From: AP-15 sp963787425
GTDB taxonomy: Bacteria > Pseudomonadota > Alphaproteobacteria > ATCC43930 > CGMCC-115725
Direction: 5' to 3'
DNA: 64,000 nt
Assembly (NCBI GenBank): GCA_963787425.1
Contig: CAWBCV010000014.1
Span: forward strand, 1 to 64,000
Each line of letters starts with the position of its first letter. Position 1 is the stretch's first letter. Below, in pieces: positions 9,284 to 16,996 of this stretch. The translations under genes and the position numbers were made by a program. The notes under the pieces were generated by a model that was not told where the DNA came from, made no database searches, and was given only the letters and a program-made list of their open reading frames with translations.

Positions 9284-9571
9284 ATGCACCGGATATGTCT
9301 TGTTGCGGCAGCGGTTCTTGGTTTCGGCGCAGTCGCCGCCGCGGCCGAGGAGCCGAGCGGCCGCCCGGAGGCTGGTCAGCCGGTGACGCCGGCCGTGCCG
9401 CCGGCGAGCGGAACCCTCAGCTCAGATCTGAACCGGTCGGGCGGAGTGATCACCCCGCCTGCCGGGATAGATCCCGAAATCAAGCAGAGCCCACCTCCTA
9501 CCGGCTCGACAATGCCGATAATCCCGCCTCCGGGCACTCCGGGCGGCAACCCGGCGGTCAAACCGAAATAA
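9284..9571 (+). CDS. Small proline-rich secreted protein
   Basis: The ATG at 9284 (MHRICLVAAAVLGFG) gives a clear signal peptide with likely cleavage after AVAAAAEE. The mature part is short and rich in Pro, Gly and Ser (SGTLSSDLNRSGGVITPPAG, then PPTGSTMPIIPPPGTPGG), with no cysteine or catalytic motif. I recognise the pattern from conserved hypothetical periplasmic proteins of alphaproteobacteria but know no function. An upstream in-frame ATG at 9245 would add 13 residues without improving the signal peptide. The gene is divergent from the photolyase, with which it shares a short intergenic region, and ends about 20 bases before the convergent DUF2147 gene. Confidence 0.7.
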   Translation: MHRICLVAAAVLGFGAVAAAAEEPSGRPEAGQPVTPAVPPASGTLSSDLNRSGGVITPPAGIDPEIKQSPPPTGSTMPIIPPPGTPGGNPAVKPK

Positions 9572-9590
9572 CTTCTGCGTGCGTTGCCGC

Positions 9591-10040
9591 TCAACAGCGC
9601 CCGTCGAAGCTGAGCTGCGGATCGCGGATCAGGATTTCGGTGCGGCCGAAAAGAGGGGCTCCGCGATAAATGCGCGCGGATATCCTGTCGGGAGCAATGC
9701 GTTCTGCAGTGACATCATAGGTGTTGCCGTCTTGCGGGTCGTAAAGCCAGCCGTTCGACCAATGGCCCGCACCGTCGGGTTGCAGCCCCCAAATGATGGT
9801 CAGGCCGCATAGCGGCCGCTGCCGCAATGCGGGATCGGGGTTGAGGCGGTCGACATCGGGCTGCCCGGCCGGAGTGCGCGGCCGCAACAGCCAGACAATT
9901 CTGCCGCACACGAGACCGCCGCATCGGAAGACCTCTACCGCTACTCGGTTTGCGAACAGCCAGGTTCCATCCAGTGCCTCAGACGAAGCCGGGGGACTGT
10001 GGATGACGAGCATCAGCAGCGCCAGGCAGGTTGCGCGCAA
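9591..10040 (-). CDS. DUF2147-like secreted protein
   Basis: The body matches the DUF2147 pattern: an opening LDGTWLFANRVAVEVFRCG, a Cys in LVCGRIVWLLRPRTP, the WGLQPDGAGHWSNGWLYDP segment and ISARIYRGAPLFGRTEIL near the C-terminus. Family members are small secreted beta-rich proteins of unknown role. A hydrophobic leader (ATCLALLMLVIHSPPASS) precedes the body. The start is uncertain: TTG at 10040 gives a plausible leader, ATG at 10013 would shorten it, and the open frame continues to 10298 with sequence that looks non-coding. It lies tail to tail with the proline-rich protein gene. Confidence 0.68.
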   Translation of the reverse strand: MRATCLALLMLVIHSPPASSEALDGTWLFANRVAVEVFRCGGLVCGRIVWLLRPRTPAGQPDVDRLNPDPALRQRPLCGLTIIWGLQPDGAGHWSNGWLYDPQDGNTYDVTAERIAPDRISARIYRGAPLFGRTEILIRDPQLSFDGRC

Positions 10041-10333
10041 GGCCAGCTTTGCGATGGATCGAAACCAGGAGATCGCGTCCTCCTTCGCCAAATGGCTCCA
10101 ACCTAGCGCAGTCGCCCGCCGGGCCTGCCGGCGCGGACCGCGACGGCCCTGATCTATGCGACGTTGCACGTGATGGTGGATCTTGAGCTTGGCGGCCGAA
10201 ACAATCCGCAGAAAAGGCTCGCGAGATAAAGAAGATCGCCTACCTGCTCCCGCGTCTCCTCCATTAAGCAGATACGCGCAGCCCGCAATACATCCCAAGA
10301 TTGTCCGGCATATGTCCCGTTAAGGCGGAATTC

Positions 10334-10347
10334 GGAATATGCATTCC
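10334..10347. repeat. 14-bp perfect palindrome downstream of tRNA-Lys
   Basis: GGAATATGCATTCC is self-complementary and lies nine bases past the 3' end of the tRNA-Lys gene. It could form part of its transcription end, but there is no clear T-tract. Confidence 0.4.
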
Positions 10348-10355
10348 AATGGGAG

Positions 10356-10428
<73 letters not shown>

Positions 10429-10483
10429 GCCGCGGGTACGCCCTATAGCAAAGCGCGCTGGGCTTGTCGATACCCGAGTCCCT

Positions 10484-12105
10484 TTAGTCGCTTACGACCT
10501 GAGTGTTTGCATTTTGTGAGGAGATTTGTCAGGCCAGAGCAGGAATGATGGTGTGTTCGGTGAGACGGCGGCCGGCAGCGATGGCGGCGCGGCCAGCGCG
10601 GGTGAGATAGTAGCGATAGGTACCGAGGACGCGTTTGATGACGCCGAGATGGCGCAGACGGGCGAGTTGTCGGGATAGGGTGGCGGGAGAGGATTGGCCG
10701 AGGAGCGGCAGTAGGTCGGCGCGGCGGAGACCGGCGATATTGAAGCCAGGACGCTGGAGGGCGGCGAGCAGGGTCTGTTCGGCGCGGCTGAAAAAGTTGA
10801 GGCCCTTGAGGTTTCGGCCTTTGAGCGGACGGGGTTGGGTGAGACGGTCGAGCGTCCGGATGCCAGCCGAGAAGTCGTCCAGACTGGAGAGGTATTCAAG
10901 GTAACGGCGATTGCAGCTTAGCAAGATCTCACGCAAGTCCTTGAGGCTGTAGATGGTCTTTCTGACGGGGGCCAGGGCGCGAGTTGCCGGGCCTTGGCGA
11001 TGTTCCACCTTGCGGTAGTGCTTGAAAGCGGAGACGTCGTTGGTGGTCGTCTCGATACGTAGGACGAGGCCGAATTTGTCGTAGATCTTGATCGAGGACT
11101 TACTGAAACGATGCTTGACGCAGGTGCCCTCGATACGCGTGGTGAATTGGCTGCCGATCTCTTGGGCGAGTTGGGCAGTGATCTTGTGGCCGAGAAAGGT
11201 GGCGACGTGTTCGGCTTTGACGGTCAGGATGGCTTGCCGGGAAAGCTGTTCATAGAGGGGTTTGAGGATGGCCGGCGTGCGGAACACCAGATCAGTGGCG
11301 TATTCGACCTGCATGAAACTCCAGTGGTAGGACTGGGCGAAGACGTCGAGCACCGGACAGCACTGCTGGGCATAGTGATCGAGGATGCGATGCAGGTGGT
11401 CGGGCGAGAGGGTGTCGGCGAGGGCCTGCGCGCGCTCCCAGTCGTCAATGCGCAGAAAGGCGTTGTCGGCAAGGGTGAAACCGACGCCGGCGGCGGTGAG
11501 TTGGCGGGCCAGCCAGCTATGCCCATTGCAATAGAACTGCAGACGGAACGGGCACCAGGTCGGCACGCGCAGATAGATCAGGCCCAACTCGGCGTCGATG
11601 AAGTAGAAGTAGTAATGCAGGCATTTGCCAGTATCCGGCCGCAAGAAGGTGCGATGCGTGTGCTTGTCATGCCAGGGCTTGTAGGTGTGGCAGGCTTCCA
11701 TCGCCGAGATGATATGCACCAGGCCGGGACGGTCGCCGCGGACGACAAGCACCCTGGCGACGACGTCCTCCTTGCGGATGTGGTTCTTGGCAATGTGTTC
11801 GATGGTAATGCCAGCGGCACTCGCCAACTCGGCGGCGCGCTCGCGTACTCGATCGCGAAGTGGTTCGGCAAATCGCGGATAGTCGAAGATCCGGATCTGC
11901 CGCGCAGAAAGAAATCCCGTCATTCCCTTCGCGTAACAGGCTCCCGGCAGCGTGCCGGTGACGATGATCCGGTCATAGCAGGAGAGCACCCCGGCGAGGC
12001 GCTCGCGGTAACGCTCCGTCAGCGGCTGCCTCAACCTCCCCTCCTGCTCCCCGCGTCTCCTGCGTCTATTTTAACCTGTTTGGTTCCGGCTTCGCCGGCT
12101 TAGGT
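10484..12105 (-). mobile_element. Repeated 1,622-bp element, copy 1
   Basis: The segment is repeated almost perfectly at 46950-48571 in the same orientation. Identity starts at TTAGTCGCTTACGACC and ends at GGCTTAGGT; the flanks differ completely. The one difference I found is G at 10521 versus C at 46987. It contains a single gene on the minus strand. There is no terminal inverted repeat. The left end has a hairpin GTCG-CTTA-CGAC (10487-10498) followed by CTGAG. The right end has CCGGC-TTC-GCCGG (12086-12098) followed by CTTAG, preceded by a second small hairpin AACC-TGTTT-GGTT (12073-12085). No target duplication is apparent: the left flank ends in CCCT and the right flank begins AGTAAAGG. 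Confidence 0.85.
10529..12034 (-). CDS. Putative transposition protein of the repeated element (501 aa)
   Basis: The protein is identical in both copies. It begins at TTG (MRQPLTERYRERL) five bases after AGGAGG-type sequence. The N-terminal third contains VLSCYDRIIVTGTLPG and FDYPRFAEPLRDRVRE. The middle is rich in aromatic residues and His (YKPWHDKHTHRTFL, KCLHYYFYFIDAELGLIYL, PFRLQFYCNGHSWLARQL). The C-terminal 100 or so residues look like a winged helix (LLGQSSPATLSRQLARLRHL followed by TYRYYLTRAGRAAI), which might draw an automatic MarR-like label. I see no DDE or DEDD triad, HUH motif, or serine/tyrosine recombinase signature. Being the only gene of a duplicated, sharply bounded element, it is inferred to drive or regulate its movement. 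That role is not shown by motif. Confidence 0.75.
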   Translation of the reverse strand: MRQPLTERYRERLAGVLSCYDRIIVTGTLPGACYAKGMTGFLSARQIRIFDYPRFAEPLRDRVRERAAELASAAGITIEHIAKNHIRKEDVVARVLVVRGDRPGLVHIISAMEACHTYKPWHDKHTHRTFLRPDTGKCLHYYFYFIDAELGLIYLRVPTWCPFRLQFYCNGHSWLARQLTAAGVGFTLADNAFLRIDDWERAQALADTLSPDHLHRILDHYAQQCCPVLDVFAQSYHWSFMQVEYATDLVFRTPAILKPLYEQLSRQAILTVKAEHVATFLGHKITAQLAQEIGSQFTTRIEGTCVKHRFSKSSIKIYDKFGLVLRIETTTNDVSAFKHYRKVEHRQGPATRALAPVRKTIYSLKDLREILLSCNRRYLEYLSSLDDFSAGIRTLDRLTQPRPLKGRNLKGLNFFSRAEQTLLAALQRPGFNIAGLRRADLLPLLGQSSPATLSRQLARLRHLGVIKRVLGTYRYYLTRAGRAAIAAGRRLTEHTIIPALA

Positions 12106-12596
12106 AGTAAAGGGCAGACAATAACGTCTTGCCGCGGCTCGGGGTCACGCCATGGCACATCATGCACCCAGGCTGAGCTTAGATCCTCTTTCGTGATGCT
12201 CTCGGTACCGGGCCGGCTGTTGTCTTGCGCTATTTAACAAGGCGGCGAGCGGTCCGCACCACCTTTGCGCTTGCTGCCCCCATAGGGGCTCGGCGTCGAC
12301 TGAGAGATCCCCTCGCTCCCGCCCTTCGTCCAACAGATGGGGCGCGGTACGGCGCTCGTACCTATTGCATCTATATCGAGACGCCTGTCGGAACGTCGCG
12401 CGGCGACAGCATTCAACGATATTCGCCCTTGGTCGGATGGCTCCAAAACGGGCGTGTCGCAATCAATTTGTTGCGCGGCGCGTAGCGCAGGCCCTAACCT
12501 CCACTCGGCGGGCGAATGGCCGATCAGCGGGAAGCCGGACCCGTTCGGCCCCAGCGCTACGCGAACGGCCGGCGTTCCGAAGCAACGGAGCCAACC
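12106..12596. other. Intergenic region without recognisable gene
   Basis: About 490 bases lie between the element's right end and the TPR gene. Short open frames exist on both strands, but none has a convincing start, codon pattern or family resemblance. The last bases carry the GGAG ribosome site of the TPR gene. Confidence 0.5.
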
Positions 12597-13919
12597 ATGA
12601 TCCAGGACGCCCAGGGACATTACCTTTCCGGCGCGACGGAAGCGGCGGTCAACACATACGATCAGGCGGTACGGGCGTTCAACCTCGTCCATGGCGACGC
12701 CATCGGCCTGTTCGACGCAGCACGCGAGGGCGCACCCGACTTTGCCATGGCATATATGGGAAAAGCGTGGGTGTTTGCGGTGGCCAATGACCCCGGCTTG
12801 CTGACCCACGCCAGGACGTTGGTCGAAACCGCCCGGCGCCTGAGGTTGAACGAGCGTGAGCAAGCCCATCTCGCTGCGCTCTCACATTTCGTGCAAGGTG
12901 CCCGCGCCGCCGCCGTTGCGGTGCTGGACCGCCACTTGATGCACTACCCGTTCGACCTTGTGGCGCATCAGGGTGCGGCGCTGATCGACGGGTTCCTCGG
13001 ACGCTTCCCTTGGGTCCGCGATCGTTCGGCGCGGGCCCTGCCATTCTGGTCCAAGGATCAACCGGGCTACGGCACCTTGTTGGCCTTCCACGCCTTCGGG
13101 CTGGAAGAAGCCGGCGATTACACGAGGGCCGAGGATGAATCCCGCGCCGCCGCCGAACTCGAACCGTCGAGCTTCTGGCCGCATCACACCGTCGCGCATG
13201 TGATGGAAATGACCGGGCGCCCAGAGGACGGGCTGGGGTGGATGGCGGCGCGCGAGGCGCTGTGGTCGACCCCCAGCCACCTGAACCAGGTCCACATCTG
13301 GTGGCACAAGGCGCTGTTCCACCTCGAGCTCGGGCAATACGAAGCGGCGCTCGCACTCTACGACGGACCGATGCGCGCCACGCAACGTCCTGTGGCCCTC
13401 AGCCTCACTAACGCCACGGCGCTGCTGTGGCGCCTCGACACGCTTGGCTGCGACCTCGGCAACCGCTGGCGGGATCTGGCCGCATTATGGGAAGGCCACG
13501 CCGACGGGAAATGCCTCGTTTTCACCGATATACACGCGGTTATGGCCGAGTTGCGCTCGGGTGAGGTAAGCGCTGTCGAGCGGCGGCTCGCGGCGATGCG
13601 CGAGACGGCGGCCAGCGGCCTCGAAGCGGCTGGCCTCTATCGCACCGTTGGCATTCCGGTGGTAGAGGGCCTGGCGGCGTTCCACCGAGGCGCTTGGGCC
13701 GAAGCGGTCGAGTTGTTGCTGTCTGTTCGTTTCGATCTATGGCAGATCGGCGGCAGCCACGCGCAACGCGACGTCGTGGACTGGACCCTGACCGAGGCGG
13801 CTGTCCGCGCCAGTCAGCGCGACATTGCGTTGTCGCTTGCGCACGAACGTCTGGGAACCCGGCCGCGCAGCGCCCCAAACCGGCGCTTTCTCCGCCACGC
13901 CGAGGTCATTCCGGGCTGA
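12597..13919 (+). CDS. TPR-repeat protein (TTC38-like)
   Basis: The ATG at 12597 (MIQDAQGHYLSGA) follows a GGAG site. The 440-residue protein is all-helical with degenerate tetratricopeptide repeats: AAVNTYDQAVRAFNLVHGD near the start, ALIDGFLGRFPWVRDR, FHAFGLEEAGDYTRAEDES near residue 165, and HIWWHKALFHLELGQYEAAL near residue 250. The order and the HHTVAHVMEMTGRPEDG segment resemble the TTC38 family of stand-alone TPR proteins, whose biochemical role is unknown. There is no signal peptide or membrane helix, so a cytoplasmic scaffold role is likely. It stands alone, with no neighbour within operon distance. Confidence 0.75.
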   Translation: MIQDAQGHYLSGATEAAVNTYDQAVRAFNLVHGDAIGLFDAAREGAPDFAMAYMGKAWVFAVANDPGLLTHARTLVETARRLRLNEREQAHLAALSHFVQGARAAAVAVLDRHLMHYPFDLVAHQGAALIDGFLGRFPWVRDRSARALPFWSKDQPGYGTLLAFHAFGLEEAGDYTRAEDESRAAAELEPSSFWPHHTVAHVMEMTGRPEDGLGWMAAREALWSTPSHLNQVHIWWHKALFHLELGQYEAALALYDGPMRATQRPVALSLTNATALLWRLDTLGCDLGNRWRDLAALWEGHADGKCLVFTDIHAVMAELRSGEVSAVERRLAAMRETAASGLEAAGLYRTVGIPVVEGLAAFHRGAWAEAVELLLSVRFDLWQIGGSHAQRDVVDWTLTEAAVRASQRDIALSLAHERLGTRPRSAPNRRFLRHAEVIPG

Positions 13920-14117
13920 TCGCCTCTGACTTCACTTAGCCTGATTGGGACGCTGGCGTTATTGGGACTCTGGCGTTCGATCGAGTCGCTCGGCAACGCG
14001 GACGAACAACGCTTCGTCCGCCGATATGTCGCCGGACGATCATAGCCCAAGGCTCGGTTTTGCTGGAAACCGCGCCGGGCCTCGGGGATGATGCGGCAGT
14101 TCTGTCGGGAGGGAAAG

Positions 14118-14751
14118 ATGGCGAAGGGTATTCTTATTGCAGCGATGGATTTCTCGGCAGCCCCCAAGGACGAGTTTCACGACTGGTACGATTTGGAGCA
14201 CATCCCCGAGCGGTTGCGCGTGCCGGGCTTCCTGAACGCCGACCGCTGGATCGGCGCGGAGAACCCGAAGATCTCGGTCGCGACCTACGACCTCGACAAT
14301 GTCAGCGTGCTGCATAGCCCGCCCTACCTCGCGGTCGGCGGGGGACAACGGGTCGCCCTGGACCAAACGCACCGCAAAGTTCCGCAAGAGCATTTTGCGG
14401 TACGAGGGTGAGCAACTGTTGCCCGGGGACCGGACGGCGCCACCCCAAGCCGCTGCACTCATGCTGATTGGGATGAATGTCGCGCCGGAACACGAGCATG
14501 AATTCAACGAATGGTACAACACCGAGCATATTCCGGCGCTAGGCTCGGTGCCGGGGACGTTGTGCGCCCGCCGCTACCGCGGCATCGGCGGTACCCAGCG
14601 CTATGTGGCGCTGTATCATCTAACCTCGCCCGAGGTGGTGCGCTCGGCCGAATGGAAGAAGGCGGCGGACACCCCTTGGACGCAGAAAATGCGGCCGCAT
14701 TTCCGCGACCATCTGCGCATCGAGTGCCGCCGCTACACCCGCGCGCAATAA
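14118..14751 (+). pseudogene. EthD-like dimeric alpha/beta-barrel protein, one frameshift
   Basis: The gene starts at ATG 14118 with a GGAGGGAAAG site (MAKGILIAAMDFSAAPKDEF). It encodes two similar ferredoxin-like halves. The first contains HDWYDLEHIPERLRVPGF, the second NEWYNTEHIPALGSVPGT. The reading frame changes at a G-run near 14338-14345 (GCGGGGGAC). Removing one base joins HSPPYLAV to NGSPWTKRTAKFRKSIL and restores a single protein of about 210 residues. The duplicated D/NEWY..EHIP motif is typical of small monooxygenase or EthD-like domains. The lesion could be a homopolymer error or a recent mutation, since both halves look well conserved otherwise. Confidence 0.7.
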
Positions 14752-14755
14752 GCCC

Positions 14756-14823
14756 CTCCCGCTGCGCGGGTCCTTCCCTCTCCCCGCAAGGCGGGGGGAG
14801 GTCTGGTGGGAGGGGCTACTCGG
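14756..14823. repeat. GC-rich intergenic hairpin repeat
   Basis: CCCTCCCG and GGGAGGGG flank an inner CTCTCCCCGC/GCGGGGGGAG pair, giving nested hairpins. Comparable nested GC-rich hairpins with CCCTCACC/CTCTCCCGC-type cores occur at 29339-29432. This is probably a dispersed intergenic repeat, possibly acting as a bidirectional terminator. Confidence 0.5.
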
Positions 14824-14899
14824 CGGCCGAAACGCTCGGGTGGTCCCTGGTCGGCGGGGCTGCCGGAGCGGCGATGTCACCCCTTTGGACCATGAGCAT

Positions 14900-14979
14900 C
14901 GTCGCCCCCGCGAACGCGGGGCCCAGGGGCGCCCGCTGCGGGCTTGGCGAGTTTGGATTCCCGCTTTCGCGGGAAGGAC
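14900..14979. repeat. Dispersed palindromic repeat (MITE-like), copy 1
   Basis: The sequence begins CGTCGCCCCCGCGAACGCGG and ends TGGATTCCCGCTTTCGCGGG plus AAGGAC. The same start and end recur at 53877-53962 with a different centre. Each end forms its own hairpin (CCCGC...GCGGG). It is typical of short non-autonomous repeats in alphaproteobacterial intergenic DNA. Confidence 0.65.
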
Positions 14980-14992
14980 CGAGAATGGCAGT

Positions 14993-16042
14993 TTACATCA
15001 AGAAGACGCCCTTGCCGGTGGTTTGCGTGTCGAACAGGCGGTAGGCTTCTTCGGCCCGGTCGAGCGCCCATTGATGGGTGAACAGGCGGTCGACGTCGAC
15101 CTTGCGTTCGACGACGAAGCGCGCGCAGTCGGCTTGGCCCTGCCACGAGAAGGTCCAGGAGCCGATGATCGTCAATTGCTTGCGCAACATGTCCGGGCTG
15201 ACGTCGATCGTCACATTGTTGCGTTCGCCGACAAACGCCACGGTACCCCACACTTTGGCGCTGCGCACTGCGGCGATGCGGCCTTCGGGCTGGCTCGACG
15301 TGTCGAGCGTGAAGTCAGCGCCGCCATGCGTCAAATCCTTGATCGCGCCGACCGGGTCGTTCGAGCGTGGATTGACGGTCTCCCAGGCGCCGAACTCCTT
15401 GGCCCGCTCCAATCGCTCGGGACTGACATCGAGCGCGATGACGCGCGCGCCCATCGCCGCGGCAAGCTGGGTCGCCGACAGGCCGACCGGGCCCTGGCCG
15501 AACAGCGCGATCGTCTCGTTGCCCGAGATGTTCAGCCTCCGCAGCGCTCCATAGGCGGTTCCGGTCCCGCAGGAGATCGCCGCGCCGGCAGAGAAGGACA
15601 GCTCATCCTGCAACGGCACCAAGGTGAACGCCGGCACCTTCAAATGGCGGGCGTGCCCGCCATGCGCGTTGTTGCCATAGACGAGCACCGGCTCTTCTTG
15701 GCACAGCTGCGACCACCCTGAGCGGCAATGCTCGCACACGGTGCACCCCTTGTAATGGTGCACCATGACGCGCTGGCCGACCCGCGCCATCTTCTCGCTG
15801 ACCTCGGGGCCGATCGCCACGACGATCCCGCACGGCTCGTGGCCGCCGATGACCGGGTTCGGGTTGACCGGAAGGCCGCCGATCAACTCGCCCCCTGATT
15901 TGGGCCGGCGATACTGATGAAGATCGCTGCCGCACATTCCCGAGGCCTTCATCTCGACGACGACCTCGCCGGGCCCCGGTGTCGGGTCCGCAAATTCCAT
16001 CAGCTCGATCTCGCGCCCGCCCGTGAAGACTACGCCGCGCAT
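14993..16042 (-). CDS. Zinc-dependent alcohol dehydrogenase
   Basis: This medium-chain dehydrogenase starts at ATG 16042 (MRGVVFTGGREIELMEF) with GGAGG five bases upstream; the frame extends to 16117 but without support. The catalytic zinc site is visible as SGMCGSDLHQY and IGGHEPCGIVVAIG. The structural zinc cysteines fall in CTVCEHCRSGWSQLC. The nucleotide-binding glycine motif is FGQGPVGLSATQLAA near residue 175. The acidic residue in VIALDVSPERLERAK suggests NAD preference. The substrate is unknown; threonine/sorbitol dehydrogenase-like alcohols are possible. It is 349 residues long and reads alone, divergent from the Crp-type regulator. Confidence 0.9.
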   Translation of the reverse strand: MRGVVFTGGREIELMEFADPTPGPGEVVVEMKASGMCGSDLHQYRRPKSGGELIGGLPVNPNPVIGGHEPCGIVVAIGPEVSEKMARVGQRVMVHHYKGCTVCEHCRSGWSQLCQEEPVLVYGNNAHGGHARHLKVPAFTLVPLQDELSFSAGAAISCGTGTAYGALRRLNISGNETIALFGQGPVGLSATQLAAAMGARVIALDVSPERLERAKEFGAWETVNPRSNDPVGAIKDLTHGGADFTLDTSSQPEGRIAAVRSAKVWGTVAFVGERNNVTIDVSPDMLRKQLTIIGSWTFSWQGQADCARFVVERKVDVDRLFTHQWALDRAEEAYRLFDTQTTGKGVFLM

Positions 16043-16288
16043 CGGTTCCTCCGCTTTTCGTTCCGGTTGGAAGAGCCAGCCTACGCTTTTTCGCGCGGCG
16101 GCGCGACAACCCCTCATTCGCGTCGCGGCTGACTGGTGATCTGTCCGGATTTAGAACTCTCGAAAGAGCGCGGGGGATGGGTCGGGGCGGAAGTGCTGCA
16201 AGGGCTTTAAGAGCCGATTGGGATGTGCGCGGGAAACCATGTAAAGTCGATCCGCCGAGCCCGCGGCGACCAGAATTAACGTGGCCAG

Positions 16289-16990
16289 ATGATCAGCTCC
16301 TATCCGCCGGCGATAAGGCGCCAGATCCTGTCGAAGCATTTTCTGATTTCGACCATGCCTGAAGGAGCGCTCGACGACCTCGTCAAATTCACGACGGTCG
16401 CGCGGTTTGAGCCGCACCGAGTGATCTTCAGCAAAGGCGACAAGGGCGATTGTCTTTATGGGATCCTGTCGGGCCGCGTGCGGATCTACTCCAACTCGGC
16501 CGAAGGGGCCGAGATCATGCTCAACGTGATGGAGCGAGGCGATTTGTTCGGCGAAATCGCCCTGCTCGACGGCAGTACGCGGACAGCGAGTGCGGCGGCG
16601 ATGGAGCAGACAGACCTGCTGCGCATCCACCGCGCTCATTTTCTGCCTTACGTCAAGGCCAATCCCGATCTTATCCTGGCAATGTTGACGTTGGTGTGCC
16701 AGCGGCTGCGCTGGACCAGCTCGGTGATCGAGGATGCCGCTTTTCTGGCGTTCCCGGCGCGGCTCGCGAAGCGGCTGCTGGTGCTGGCCGAGCATTACCG
16801 CAGACCGCACGAGCACGAGGTCACGGTACCCTTGTCGCAGCACGACCTCGGCAGCATGGTCGGCGCCGGCCGCGAAACGATCAACAAGCAACTCGCCCTC
16901 TGGCGCTCTGCCGGGATCGTCGATACGGGTCGCGGCGCCATTGTGATCCGCAATTGCGAGGCGCTGCGGGCGTTGGTCGACTGCGTTTGA
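16289..16990 (+). CDS. Crp/Fnr family transcriptional regulator
   Basis: The protein has an N-terminal cyclic-nucleotide-binding-type beta-roll (RVIFSKGDKGDCLYGILSGRV, GDLFGEIALLDGSTRTASA at about residues 40-105), a long dimer helix, and a C-terminal HTH of the Crp class (VPLSQHDLGSMVGAGRETIN near 175-195). The FGEIALLDG segment resembles the cAMP phosphate-binding cassette. There is no N-terminal cysteine cluster, so it is not an Fnr oxygen sensor. It is 233 residues long. The stop lies six bases before the DUF2252 gene, so the two probably form an operon. Confidence 0.92.
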   Translation: MISSYPPAIRRQILSKHFLISTMPEGALDDLVKFTTVARFEPHRVIFSKGDKGDCLYGILSGRVRIYSNSAEGAEIMLNVMERGDLFGEIALLDGSTRTASAAAMEQTDLLRIHRAHFLPYVKANPDLILAMLTLVCQRLRWTSSVIEDAAFLAFPARLAKRLLVLAEHYRRPHEHEVTVPLSQHDLGSMVGAGRETINKQLALWRSAGIVDTGRGAIVIRNCEALRALVDCV

Positions 16991-16996
16991 TCGCGG

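Noticed and set aside
11111..12103. Long open frame (330 residues) opposite the element's gene, also at 47577-48569
   Set aside because: It is the antisense shadow of a GC-rich gene; it has no ribosome site of its own and its translation resembles no family. The minus-strand gene has a well-placed ribosome site and a coherent fold pattern.
10484..12105. The repeated element as an IS200/IS605-type HUH transposon
   Set aside because: The end hairpins fit, but the protein is 501 residues long, with no HUH pair followed by a single catalytic Tyr in the expected order; HDKHTH has Thr between the histidines.
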